A stretch of 64,000 nucleotides of DNA, from NCBI GenBank assembly GCA_016718205.1, contig JADKEB010000013.1, positions 124,001-188,000 on the forward strand, in the 5' to 3' direction. Shown here one piece after another: positions 43,638-52,594 of this stretch. The DNA is from Saprospiraceae bacterium. GTDB lineage: Bacteria > Bacteroidota > Bacteroidia > Chitinophagales > Saprospiraceae. Positions within the stretch are counted from its first letter, which is position 1; the number at the start of each line of letters is the position of its first letter. Below the pieces are notes generated by a model. It did not search any database, was not told where the DNA came from, and saw only the letters and a list, made by a program, of their open reading frames with translations. Both the position numbers and the translations under genes were made by a program.

Positions 43638-45620
43638 TTAATACACTTTAAACTTCCTTTTTGATTCCTTTCCCTGGAAATTAAACTGAAGTTTTGAATT
43701 TTTCTCCAATGTAGATCCGGAGACTTCTTCAAAAATCCTTTTGTATTTCTGATAGATATTGTTAGGCTGCTTTTCTCCGTTGATCTTCAGATGTTTTCCT
43801 GTGAGTTCCACTTTATTTTCCTGTCCGGGAATGAGTAATCCGTCTTTATTCAAAGCGTTGCCAAGGGCATCCGAAAAGTTGTTTGACCTTGCTTCCGGAT
43901 GGGTCCTTTCCAAAATATCTTCATCTTCATCACCGTATTGATGGATTTTATATTCATTTAAGTCTTCAAAATTGAATTCCGGAAACTTAAATTCTCTTAG
44001 CCCGAATCCCATACTATCCAGGTCTTTAAAATTGAATCTAAAGTTTTCCATCTGCTTTTGCAACTTTTTCATTTGCTCATCAGTGATACCAAAGGACCTG
44101 TTCATATCATCAAGATGTTTTGGATCCAGCATCTTTTCTCTGAATTCATCCAGATTGATTTTATTGTCTTCAAACAGCTCTTTGATATTTTCATCAAACA
44201 TGTCATTATTGAACTTAAAAGAACCAAATCCCTTTGATAAACCATCTAATGACTTAATATCAAAGTTGAAAGAATCAAGGTCCTGGCCAAATCTAAACAT
44301 AATGGGTCCGTCATGATCTCCATCAAAGAAAAACATTCTTTTTGAGCCATCACCCGATCTTCCCGGCTTTGCTTCCGCTATGATATCTTCATATTTGTCA
44401 AAATCTTTTTCATCGATTTTTTTGCCATCTACTTCAAGTTCCGTTATTTTACCATCTTCTATGGCTATTTTATAGTCTTTGTCATTAGACTTTTTTTGGA
44501 TTCGTACTGACTCCTTTTTATATGGGATGGAATCAATACCATTCTGAGAAATAATGATGTTCTGATTTGCCTGAGAACTATCTTCCTGGTTTTTTTCTGA
44601 CGTACCACTAAGATTTTTAGTAGCCATCATCATTATTACAATAAGTAACATTGAAGTGAAAATCTTCTCTTTGAGATAATTGCGTGTTTGTGTCATATTT
44701 AATATACGTTTTATACGATTAGAAAAAAAACTCTCCTTATTGCTGAAATACATGGCTAATGCCGGTGGAGTATGCTTTTGTGACATCTCCTGAATTTTCA
44801 GAAGTGTTTTAGCATACAATAGCTTGTCTCCAAGATATTGGGTAGCCATATCGTCACAGCAACTTTCTCTTTCCAGTTTGATATTGGCAGATATCCACCA
44901 GATGGCCGGATGATAAAACAGAAATACTTCTATCAAATTTTGCACGACATTAACATATAGATCCTTCCGTACAAAATGAGCCAACTCATGTGCTAAAATG
45001 GCCTCCGTTTCCTGTATATTCAATTGGTTGATAAGACTCACCGGAAACAATATCATCGGTTTTACAAAACCTAAGATGAGCGGACTTTTCACATATCCGC
45101 TAGCACCTATTTTTATATTTCCATGGATGCTATAATGTATGGTTACCTTCTTGAATGCCTTGTAGGTATCCTGACAATAGACAGGCATGATTGTGGAAGA
45201 TAGAAACTCCGCATACAATGCTGCGAAAATAAATCTGATGCTGAAAAGTATTACCCCCGATATCCAGAAGTAGAATATGAAGTGTTGATTTCTTTCTATC
45301 CATAAAAAAAGACCGTCAGAAAATCCATTGGCCGCCAATGACCCGTTTTCACTCCATTGAATAGTTTGTATAAATGTATTTGTGTCAACTGATGCTGATA
45401 GATTAGTATAATACAAAAAAGTACCAACACCAGTAAAAAAAGCCATCAAAAGACTAGACAAGGCAATAAAGTATCTTTTTTCAGGTCCGCTGGCTGCATA
45501 TCTCTTCAGCAAAAAGGACATCAATAATGCGATAAGTGCAAACTGCCAGACTGAATGAAGCAGGGTCCGGACCAGGGCATTGATGATTTCAGGCTGTGGT
45601 AATAACATGTCAGATATCAT
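43638..45620 (-). CDS. BlaR1/MecR1-like M56 membrane metallopeptidase
   Basis: The 660-residue protein has N-terminal membrane helices (VRTLLHSVWQFALIALLMSFLL and others), then the M56 core: EAILAHELAHFVRKDLYVN with HELAH near residue 208, and the second metal-ligand helix KLERESCCDDMATQYLGD. One more membrane helix follows (EKIFTSMLLIVIMMMATK). The last 290 residues are acidic and low-complexity (Asp/Lys/Phe-rich) and lack any penicillin-binding sensor domain, so it probably senses a different signal. It is thought to cleave the adjacent BlaI-type repressor. Its start lies 1 base after the blaI stop. Confidence 0.9.
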   Translation of the reverse strand: MISDMLLPQPEIINALVRTLLHSVWQFALIALLMSFLLKRYAASGPEKRYFIALSSLLMAFFTGVGTFLYYTNLSASVDTNTFIQTIQWSENGSLAANGFSDGLFLWIERNQHFIFYFWISGVILFSIRFIFAALYAEFLSSTIMPVYCQDTYKAFKKVTIHYSIHGNIKIGASGYVKSPLILGFVKPMILFPVSLINQLNIQETEAILAHELAHFVRKDLYVNVVQNLIEVFLFYHPAIWWISANIKLERESCCDDMATQYLGDKLLYAKTLLKIQEMSQKHTPPALAMYFSNKESFFSNRIKRILNMTQTRNYLKEKIFTSMLLIVIMMMATKNLSGTSEKNQEDSSQANQNIIISQNGIDSIPYKKESVRIQKKSNDKDYKIAIEDGKITELEVDGKKIDEKDFDKYEDIIAEAKPGRSGDGSKRMFFFDGDHDGPIMFRFGQDLDSFNFDIKSLDGLSKGFGSFKFNNDMFDENIKELFEDNKINLDEFREKMLDPKHLDDMNRSFGITDEQMKKLQKQMENFRFNFKDLDSMGFGLREFKFPEFNFEDLNEYKIHQYGDEDEDILERTHPEARSNNFSDALGNALNKDGLLIPGQENKVELTGKHLKINGEKQPNNIYQKYKRIFEEVSGSTLEKNSKLQFNFQGKESKRKFKVY

Positions 45621-45621
45621 A

Positions 45622-45999
45622 TCAGGAATTGTTTTCTATTTGATCAATAAGAGATTTCAGTTCTTTCAATTCTTCAGGAGATGATTTGGAATTGCCCAAT
45701 GCCTGCATCACCAGATTCATAGCTGAACCCTGAAATGTCACATTGATAAAATCTTCCATAAGATGATTTTTTGTCTCATTTTCCTTTACAGCTGCCTTAT
45801 AGATATGGACTTTGGCGGCAGTATCTCTGATGACCAATCCTTTCTCATTCATTATTTGCATGAATTTGAGCGTAGTAGTATAGCCTACATCTCTACGAAG
45901 ATTGAGCAGATCATTGATATCTCTGACAGTTGAAGCTCCTTTTCTCCAAAGGATCTGCAGGATTTCAAGTTCGGATTCTGTTGGTCTTAATTTCGACAT
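45622..45999 (-). CDS. BlaI/MecI/CopY family repressor
   Basis: The ATG at 45999 starts MSKLRPTESELEILQILWRKG; the longer frame to 46107 would run through the promoter and operators. The 125-residue protein has the winged helix-turn-helix (ASTVRDINDLL...VGYTTTLKFMQIMNEKGLV) and a C-terminal dimer region (LMEDFINVTFQGSAMNLVMQAL). It should bind the two palindromes at 46033-46080 and repress its own operon until BlaR1 cleaves it. Confidence 0.92.
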   Translation of the reverse strand: MSKLRPTESELEILQILWRKGASTVRDINDLLNLRRDVGYTTTLKFMQIMNEKGLVIRDTAAKVHIYKAAVKENETKNHLMEDFINVTFQGSAMNLVMQALGNSKSSPEELKELKSLIDQIENNS

Positions 46000-46025
46000 G
46001 ATGATGCTTTTATTTAAAAACGAAA

Positions 46026-46056
46026 CAAAGATATACGAAACATTTCGTATTGTCAA
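46026..46056 (-). promoter_or_regulatory. Promoter of the blaI-blaR1-PDZ unit
   Basis: On the minus strand TTG (46054-46056) is followed after 20 bases by TATCTTTG (46026-46033), an exact TAnnTTTG. The start codon lies 26 bases after the -7 box. The spacer is occupied by operator 1. Confidence 0.7.
46033..46050. promoter_or_regulatory. BlaI operator 1
   Basis: atacgaaa-ca-tttcgtat has perfect 8-base arms around a 2-base centre. It lies between the -33 and -7 boxes of the blaI promoter, a position that would block RNA polymerase. Confidence 0.8.
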
Positions 46057-46062
46057 TACCTT

Positions 46063-46080
46063 GTACGAAATAATTCGTAT
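46063..46080. promoter_or_regulatory. BlaI operator 2
   Basis: gtacgaaataattcgtat resembles operator 1 with tacgaa/ttcgta arms. Its centre is 30 bases from that of operator 1, about three helix turns, allowing cooperative binding on one face. Confidence 0.75.
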
Positions 46081-46275
46081 ATTTAAGAAAAATTTAACTG
46101 AAGTCATGTATTTTACAACCTGATGGCAATTACTTGGGAAAAGGAAAGTACATTTTTATCTTATTTGGTTAGAATTTTATGACATTGATTCTAGGTACAA
46201 TGACTAACGGATATACTATTAGAAAAAAAAATAAAAAAAATCGTAAAAAAATTTTTATATTACAAAAATGTATAA

Positions 46276-46283
46276 TATATTTG
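46276..46283 (+). promoter_or_regulatory. -7 box upstream of the DUF11 gene
   Basis: TATATTTG fits TAnnTTTG. At the -33 distance there is only a T-run. The leader to the start at 46666 would be about 380 bases and holds no clear structure. Confidence 0.35.
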
Positions 46284-46665
46284 CCCCTACAAACCTAAGC
46301 AATCTGCGCTTTAAGTGCATTTTGAGATAATAGAACATCAAATAAATAGGCATTATGCTTATTTATTAATGTATTTAATTATTTCAAAATGAGCGATTTA
46401 CACTTTTATTCACTTGCTATTTTAATGTTTTTACTTTTCATAATTTTGAAGGGTAAACTTTCAGCATTTTGTATGCAATGGATCAATAAAATTGAAAAAC
46501 TAACTCTCGAAGATTATTTACTACTTTTCTCAAATAGGCACAATTCAATCACACTTAAAATATTATTCTATGTTTCTCAGGCATCCCTCATATGAAAGCG
46601 TTAAATTTCATGGTAAGCCTCCAGGAGAGGATTTTTATTTATTTAAATCACTTAACCTCAAAGTA

Positions 46666-48345
46666 ATGAAAAGTATTTTACAGACTTTTATAATGTTGCT
46701 CTTCCTTACTGGAGCACAAAACCTTTGGAGTCAGTGTAGTATCACATCTGATACAGCAAGTGTTGTCTCTTGTCAAAATCAAGGCACAGACTCGCCGTCA
46801 GATGATGCTATCCAATTCAATCTAAATGTAGCTGCTACTTCGGGTAGTTCACAGGGTTTTTGGATAGATGTGAATAATGGTACTACGGTGACACCACAAG
46901 AAGGGACGTATGGGTCGGCATTTGCTGTCGTGCTGGGCAACGGCTCTGCAGGGAGCGGTCTAAGCTACACCCTTACGATCACAGACAAAACAGATTTGTC
47001 ATGTCAACGAACAGTGGTAGTTGGTCCTCAGGCTAGTTGTAGCGCGGGATGTTCTACACCTGTCCAATTTATTTGTGATACACCGGGAAATCCGGGACCA
47101 CAGACCATAACGCTTACTGCACCAGGTGGACTTTCCAATGTGCAATGGTTCAATGAAACCAATGTCAATGTCGGGTCGGGACAATTAGTCGTCTCTACTA
47201 CAACACCTGGAATGTCAGACGGATCAGAAATTTTTAGATACGAAGCCACAGATGGATCAGGTTGTCTGGTTAGCCTGTGTTGCCCTATTACGGTACAGAC
47301 ACAAGATTGCGGATATCTGGATTTGGCCCTGATAAAACAAAAGAGTGACAATTTGCCTGTGAGTATAGGACAAACCATTACTTTCAATATTCAGGTGTGC
47401 AATCAGGGTACAAACCCTGCAACAAGTGTGAGTTTAATTGACTATGTGCCATCGGGTTTTACGTTTACGGCCAACAATGGTTGGATGGCATCAGGATCTA
47501 ATGCAGTCAGAACACTTACCCCTGGTCTTGGTTTACCTGCAGGTGGCTTGCCAGTAGGATCGTGTGTGACGATTGCTATAGACTTGGTAGTAAACAATAC
47601 TGTAAATCCAACAAACGTACTCAATATAGCAGAGATTACTGCCGGGTCGGATTCTAGAGGTCGGACTAATGATGTCGATAGTACTCCGGACACCAATCCT
47701 TCTAATGACCCGGGTGGGGCAGTAGGAACGGCAAGTGATAACGTACTCACGGGTAATGGAACAGGAGCACCATTGGGAACTGATCCAGTAACTGATGAGG
47801 ATGATCAAGATCCGGCCACAGTGCGAATAGTGGACTTAGCTTTGATCAAAGAGATCATCACTCCTGGCCCTTATACGTATGGGCAAGCTATAACATTCAG
47901 AATAACAGTTGCAAACCAGGGAAACGAGACAGCTACCAATATAGTAGTGTCTGATTATGTTCCTGCAGGATATACATTTGCATCCAACAATGGATGGGCT
48001 GGTTCAGCACCTTTGATCACAAGAACGGTACCTGGTCCTTTGGCACCTGGTGCAAGTACTACTGTTGATCTTGTGCTGACGTTGCAAGCAAGTGCAGCAG
48101 CCAATGCGTGGTTGAATGTAGCTGAAATCAGTTCATTTACGGATGTAGGAGGAAATGCCATTGGTCAGTTTGATATAGATAGTGATCCTGACCAAAGTCC
48201 AAATAATGATGCGGGAGGAGCACCAAATACTCCTGCTGATAATCATTTAAATGGTAATGGTACTGGGACAGCTGGAGATGGTGTAGCTGCTACAGATGAG
48301 GATGATCAGGACCCTGCATTGGTAAATGTCTTCTTTTTGATTTAG
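46666..48345 (+). CDS. Giant DUF11-repeat surface protein, N-terminal segment
   Basis: The ATG at 46666 was chosen because it begins the signal peptide MKSILQTFIMLLFLTGAQNLWSQ; the frame upstream to 46570 has none. A cysteine-containing N-terminal domain of about 200 residues follows, then two DUF11 repeats (starting LDLALIKQKSDN and VDLALIKEIITP), each with a YGQ, NQG, DYVPxGYTF, AEI and DxDSxPD...ND..GG block. The segment ends after DQDPALVNVF at a T-rich frameshift (48328-48342); the sense continues at 48339 (FDLALTKVLNT). The whole gene runs to 58921, about 4,080 codons, and encodes a surface adhesin-like T9SS protein. Indel origin is unresolved (real or assembly). Confidence 0.85.
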   Translation: MKSILQTFIMLLFLTGAQNLWSQCSITSDTASVVSCQNQGTDSPSDDAIQFNLNVAATSGSSQGFWIDVNNGTTVTPQEGTYGSAFAVVLGNGSAGSGLSYTLTITDKTDLSCQRTVVVGPQASCSAGCSTPVQFICDTPGNPGPQTITLTAPGGLSNVQWFNETNVNVGSGQLVVSTTTPGMSDGSEIFRYEATDGSGCLVSLCCPITVQTQDCGYLDLALIKQKSDNLPVSIGQTITFNIQVCNQGTNPATSVSLIDYVPSGFTFTANNGWMASGSNAVRTLTPGLGLPAGGLPVGSCVTIAIDLVVNNTVNPTNVLNIAEITAGSDSRGRTNDVDSTPDTNPSNDPGGAVGTASDNVLTGNGTGAPLGTDPVTDEDDQDPATVRIVDLALIKEIITPGPYTYGQAITFRITVANQGNETATNIVVSDYVPAGYTFASNNGWAGSAPLITRTVPGPLAPGASTTVDLVLTLQASAAANAWLNVAEISSFTDVGGNAIGQFDIDSDPDQSPNNDAGGAPNTPADNHLNGNGTGTAGDGVAATDEDDQDPALVNVFFLI

Positions 48346-48356
48346 CACTGACTAAA

Positions 48357-51300
48357 GTGTTAAATACAGCAGCTCCATATACTTATGGGCAGACGCACAA
48401 CTTTACCATAACTGTGTTTAATCAAGGAAATGTAACAGCAAGAAATATAGTGTTGAATGACTATATCCCAGCTGGGTATACATTTACTCCAAATAATGGA
48501 TGGACAGGAAGTGCTCCTACGATCACCAGTACTATCGCAGGGCCATTAGCCCCGGGAGCTAGTACTACGGTTACCTTGGATCTGGTATTGACAAGAATAA
48601 CCACAACAACCACGAATAAATCATGGATCAACTATGCTGAAATAGCCTCAGCTCAAGATGGGGCCGGTAATCCAGCCATTGACGCGGATAGTTCACCTGG
48701 TAGCAATGGTACAAATGAAAATAATATTTTGCCAAATGGCCCAGGGGACAATGATACGGCGAGTACATCTGACACAGGTGTAGGGAGTCAGGACGACCAT
48801 GACCCGGCAGGCCCAAAAATCTTTGACTTAGCACTCCGTAAAACCAAATTGACAGCAGGTTCTAGCTTCAGTTATGGTCAGACAGTGATGTATCAGATCG
48901 AGGTGTTTAACCAAGGTAATATAGCTGCTACTGGTATTCAGATCACTGACTACTTACCTTGTGGGTTAGAGTTTGATGGATCGTCAGCTTCTAACGTAGG
49001 TTGGTCAGCATCAGGAAATCTTGTTACCCGTACTTTTTCAGGTACACTTAATCCTGGTCAAAGCACAACTTTCATGTTGGACTTGATAGTAAGAGAGTGT
49101 TACACAGGCAATTTAAATAATGCATGGACAAACTATGCAGAAATTTCAAGAGCTGATGACACAGATCCTGCTACTTCAGGTTTACCTACAGATATCGATA
49201 GCACTCCGGATGGTACCAATGGAAATGATCCAGGAGGAGTTCCGGATTTCGGAGGCGTGATCAGTGGAACAGACGACACTATCAATAATGAAAATGGTGA
49301 CGAGGATGATCATGATCCTGTAAAGATAGAAGTATTCGACTTAGCTTTAAGAAAAGTATTGACAACCACTGCGCCATATAATTGGGGCCAAGCATTGACT
49401 TTCAATGTAGAAGTACATAACCAAGGAAATGTTACAGCAACCAATGTCTTAGTAAGTGATTATATTCCTGCAGGATACACCTTTGCAGCCAATAATGGTT
49501 GGACAGGTGGCCCATCAGTAGCTACCAGAACAATAGCTGGACCTATGGCTCCAGGAGCAAGTGTAACTATACCAATAGTATTAACTCTTCAGCAGAATGG
49601 AGCGGGAGGTACAGCATGGGATAATTATGCAGAAATAACTGCAGCACAAGATGATAGGAGTAACAATAGAAATGATGATGCAGATAGCGAAGCAGACGGT
49701 ATTCCTGGCAATGATAATCCGGTAAAACCAGGTGATCCTGACGATGACAACATCTTAGGAGGTGGTCCGAATGCCAATCCTGATGAAGATGAGGATGATC
49801 ATGATCCAGCAGCTCCGAGAATTGTAGATATTGCACTTAGAAAAACAACAGTTACTCCTGGCCCATACAGATATGGTGATGTAGTGAGTTTCAATGTTCA
49901 AGTGATCAATCAAGGTAATGTTGACTTATCTGATATAGATGTTGTTGATTATATTCCTTGTGGATTTGAATATGCGGGTGGTAGTCAAACCTGGACATTG
50001 AACGGTACCCAAGCACAGACTAATCTTGCAGGAGTACTTACAAAAGGAAGTAGTACTACGATAAGAATAGATTTAAGAGTTATTCCTTGTGCAACACCTA
50101 ATGCATGGTTAAACTATGCTGAGGTTAGAAATATGGAAGATACTCAAGGAAATAATTTGTCCACGCAGGATATCGATAGTACTCCAAACAATACCAACGG
50201 TGATGATAAAGGAGGCGCTCCTGACAGTCCAAATGATGACTTTGTAGATGGAAACGGCAAAGCAGCAGGAGGAGCACCAGGTGATAATGCAACAGCTACT
50301 GATGAAGATGACCATGATCCGGAACTTATTCAAGTATTTGATCTGGCATTAAGAAAAACTTTATCAACTGCAGGTCCACATACTTATGGACAGCCATTGA
50401 CTTTCAATATTGAAGTGATCAACCAAGGTAATACTACAGCAAGTAATATAGTAGTGAGTGATTACATTCCTGCTGGATACAGCTTCTCTGGAGGAGCCAA
50501 TCCAACTTGGAGTGGGGCAGCACCAACAGTTTCAAGAATCATAGCTGGGCCATTGGCAGCTGGAGCTTCTACTACTATTTCTATAGTGTTGAATCTTGAG
50601 ATGTCATCAGGTGCTACAGCTTGGGATAACTTTGCTGAAATTACATCTGCAACAGATGCTATCGGAGGTCCGGTAACTGATGCAGACAGTAGACCAGATA
50701 ATAATCCAAACAATGATGGTGGCGGACAAATAGGAAGCCCGGCAGATGATTTTGTTTTAGGTAATGGTACAGGTACACCAGGTGGAAACAATCCACTTAC
50801 TGACGAAGATGACCATGATGGAGCAAGACCAAGAATAGTAGATATAGCACTCAGAAAAGTGACTCATCCTTCCACACCTGGCCCGTATAGATATGGTGAT
50901 GTAGTGAGTTTCAATGTAGAGTTGACCAATCAAGGAAATGTAACATTATATGACATTGATGTCGTGGATTATATTCCATGTGGTTTTACATACGTGACTG
51001 GTAGTCAGCCGTGGACAGTTAGTGGAATGCAGGCAACAACTATGTGTGCGGGTTCATTAGCTCCGGGACAATCAAAAACGATCAGAATCGACCTAAGAGC
51101 TCAAGCATGTGCACAACCTAATGCATGGACCAACTATGCTGAGGTAAGAGCAATGGAAGATGAAGCTGGAACAAATATTGGCAATCAGGATATCGATAGT
51201 GATCCGGATAGCAATAATACAAACGATGCAGGCGGGCAGCCTGAAAGTCCTGCAGATGACTTTATAGGTGGAAATGGTACAGGTACACCCGGAGATAGTA

Positions 51301-52577
51301 ATCCTACAACAGATGAGGATGATCACGATCCGGAATTTATTCCAGTATTTGACCTTGCGTTACGTAAGACATTAGTTACTACTGCACCTTATACTTATGG
51401 ACAACAACATGTGTACAACATAGAAGTATTTAACCAAGGAAATGTAAATGCTTACGATATCGTTGTAAATGACTATATACCAGCAGGATATACTTTCAAT
51501 GGTGCGTTGAATGCTGGATGGACCTTAGCTGGAAGTACTGCCACGCGTACAATAGCTGGACCATTGGCTCCAGGGGCAAGTACAACAGTTCAAATATCGT
51601 TGACCTATAGTATGACAGCAGGAGGAGTAAGAGATTGGATTAATTATTCAGAGATTGGATCTGCTGATAATGATCAAAATCTGGCTAATACACCGCCTGT
51701 AGATGCAGATAGTAATCCAAATAGTAACACACCAACAGAAAATACAGTAACACCAGGCAGCCCTGATGACAACAATATCAATGGAGGTGGACCGGGAGTA
51801 GGACAAGATGAGGATGATCACGACCCGGCTGGACCAAGTTTCTATGACGTAGCCCTTAGGAAGACTACGACAGCTACTGGACCATTTAGCTACGGCCAGA
51901 TTGTCAAGTTTGACATCCAAGTATTGAATCAAGGTAATCTTCCAGTTAGAAATGTAAGAGTAAATGATTATATACCTACAGGTTTTACTGGTTCTGCATT
52001 AGGAGCAAATTTTCCAACATGGACTTTTGGACCTAACAGTGCAACCACTATAATACCGGCGACGTTACAACCAGGCCAAAGTACTTCAGTAAGTATTTAT
52101 CTTCAAGTACAACCTACAACAAACTTTGTAACAGGTTGGGATAATTACGCAGAAGTTTATCAATTTGAAGATCTTTCCGGAAATAATGTTGGAAATCAGG
52201 ATGTAGATAGTGATCCAGATACTAATCCGACAAACGATCCAGGAGGACAACCAAATAGCCCTGCGGATAACTTTGTAGATGGTAATGGAACAGGTACACC
52301 TGGAGATGGAGCTTCATCAACGGATGAAGATGACCATGATCCGGAGCGTATAGAGATTATAGATCTTGCATTAAGAAAAACATTAGTAACAGCAGGTCCA
52401 TATGCTTACGGCGACTTACTTCAGTTCAACATTGAGGTATTTAACCAAGGTAATGAGCCAATGCGTAATACACAAATCACAGATTACATCCCAGCAGGAT
52501 ATACATTCAGTGTGGAGATAATCCGGGTTGGACAGCAGCAGGAGCCAATGCAACATATATACTTACAGGACCATTAG
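48357..52577 (+). CDS. Giant DUF11-repeat surface protein, middle segment
   Basis: This 1406-residue segment carries nine DUF11 repeats of about 150 residues, with start signatures such as FDLALRKTKLT, FDLALRKVLTT, VDIALRKTTVT, FDLALRKTLST and YDVALRKTTTA. Each ends in the acidic motif DEDDHDPA or a variant, and has a DIDSxPDxxNND.GG loop likely to bind calcium. The formal start at 48357 is a GTG inside the first repeat, so it is not an independent gene. The frame breaks inside repeat 11 near 52510: removing the shift gives FS-GDNPGWTAAGANATYILTGPLAP, so one base is missing. Stop at 52577. Confidence 0.85.
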   Translation: MLNTAAPYTYGQTHNFTITVFNQGNVTARNIVLNDYIPAGYTFTPNNGWTGSAPTITSTIAGPLAPGASTTVTLDLVLTRITTTTTNKSWINYAEIASAQDGAGNPAIDADSSPGSNGTNENNILPNGPGDNDTASTSDTGVGSQDDHDPAGPKIFDLALRKTKLTAGSSFSYGQTVMYQIEVFNQGNIAATGIQITDYLPCGLEFDGSSASNVGWSASGNLVTRTFSGTLNPGQSTTFMLDLIVRECYTGNLNNAWTNYAEISRADDTDPATSGLPTDIDSTPDGTNGNDPGGVPDFGGVISGTDDTINNENGDEDDHDPVKIEVFDLALRKVLTTTAPYNWGQALTFNVEVHNQGNVTATNVLVSDYIPAGYTFAANNGWTGGPSVATRTIAGPMAPGASVTIPIVLTLQQNGAGGTAWDNYAEITAAQDDRSNNRNDDADSEADGIPGNDNPVKPGDPDDDNILGGGPNANPDEDEDDHDPAAPRIVDIALRKTTVTPGPYRYGDVVSFNVQVINQGNVDLSDIDVVDYIPCGFEYAGGSQTWTLNGTQAQTNLAGVLTKGSSTTIRIDLRVIPCATPNAWLNYAEVRNMEDTQGNNLSTQDIDSTPNNTNGDDKGGAPDSPNDDFVDGNGKAAGGAPGDNATATDEDDHDPELIQVFDLALRKTLSTAGPHTYGQPLTFNIEVINQGNTTASNIVVSDYIPAGYSFSGGANPTWSGAAPTVSRIIAGPLAAGASTTISIVLNLEMSSGATAWDNFAEITSATDAIGGPVTDADSRPDNNPNNDGGGQIGSPADDFVLGNGTGTPGGNNPLTDEDDHDGARPRIVDIALRKVTHPSTPGPYRYGDVVSFNVELTNQGNVTLYDIDVVDYIPCGFTYVTGSQPWTVSGMQATTMCAGSLAPGQSKTIRIDLRAQACAQPNAWTNYAEVRAMEDEAGTNIGNQDIDSDPDSNNTNDAGGQPESPADDFIGGNGTGTPGDSNPTTDEDDHDPEFIPVFDLALRKTLVTTAPYTYGQQHVYNIEVFNQGNVNAYDIVVNDYIPAGYTFNGALNAGWTLAGSTATRTIAGPLAPGASTTVQISLTYSMTAGGVRDWINYSEIGSADNDQNLANTPPVDADSNPNSNTPTENTVTPGSPDDNNINGGGPGVGQDEDDHDPAGPSFYDVALRKTTTATGPFSYGQIVKFDIQVLNQGNLPVRNVRVNDYIPTGFTGSALGANFPTWTFGPNSATTIIPATLQPGQSTSVSIYLQVQPTTNFVTGWDNYAEVYQFEDLSGNNVGNQDVDSDPDTNPTNDPGGQPNSPADNFVDGNGTGTPGDGASSTDEDDHDPERIEIIDLALRKTLVTAGPYAYGDLLQFNIEVFNQGNEPMRNTQITDYIPAGYTFSVEIIRVGQQQEPMQHIYLQDH

Positions 52578-52594
52578 CTCCAGCAACAAGTCAA

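Noticed and set aside
46389..46595. Small hydrophobic ORF (68 codons) upstream of the DUF11 gene
   Set aside because: A/T-rich, no family resemblance, and it lies in the long leader of the giant gene. Hydrophobicity is expected from T-rich sequence.
49567..49836. Long antisense frames inside the DUF11 gene
   Set aside because: They are low-complexity mirror images of the repeats and occur at matching positions in many repeats, so they are shadows of the plus-strand coding sequence.
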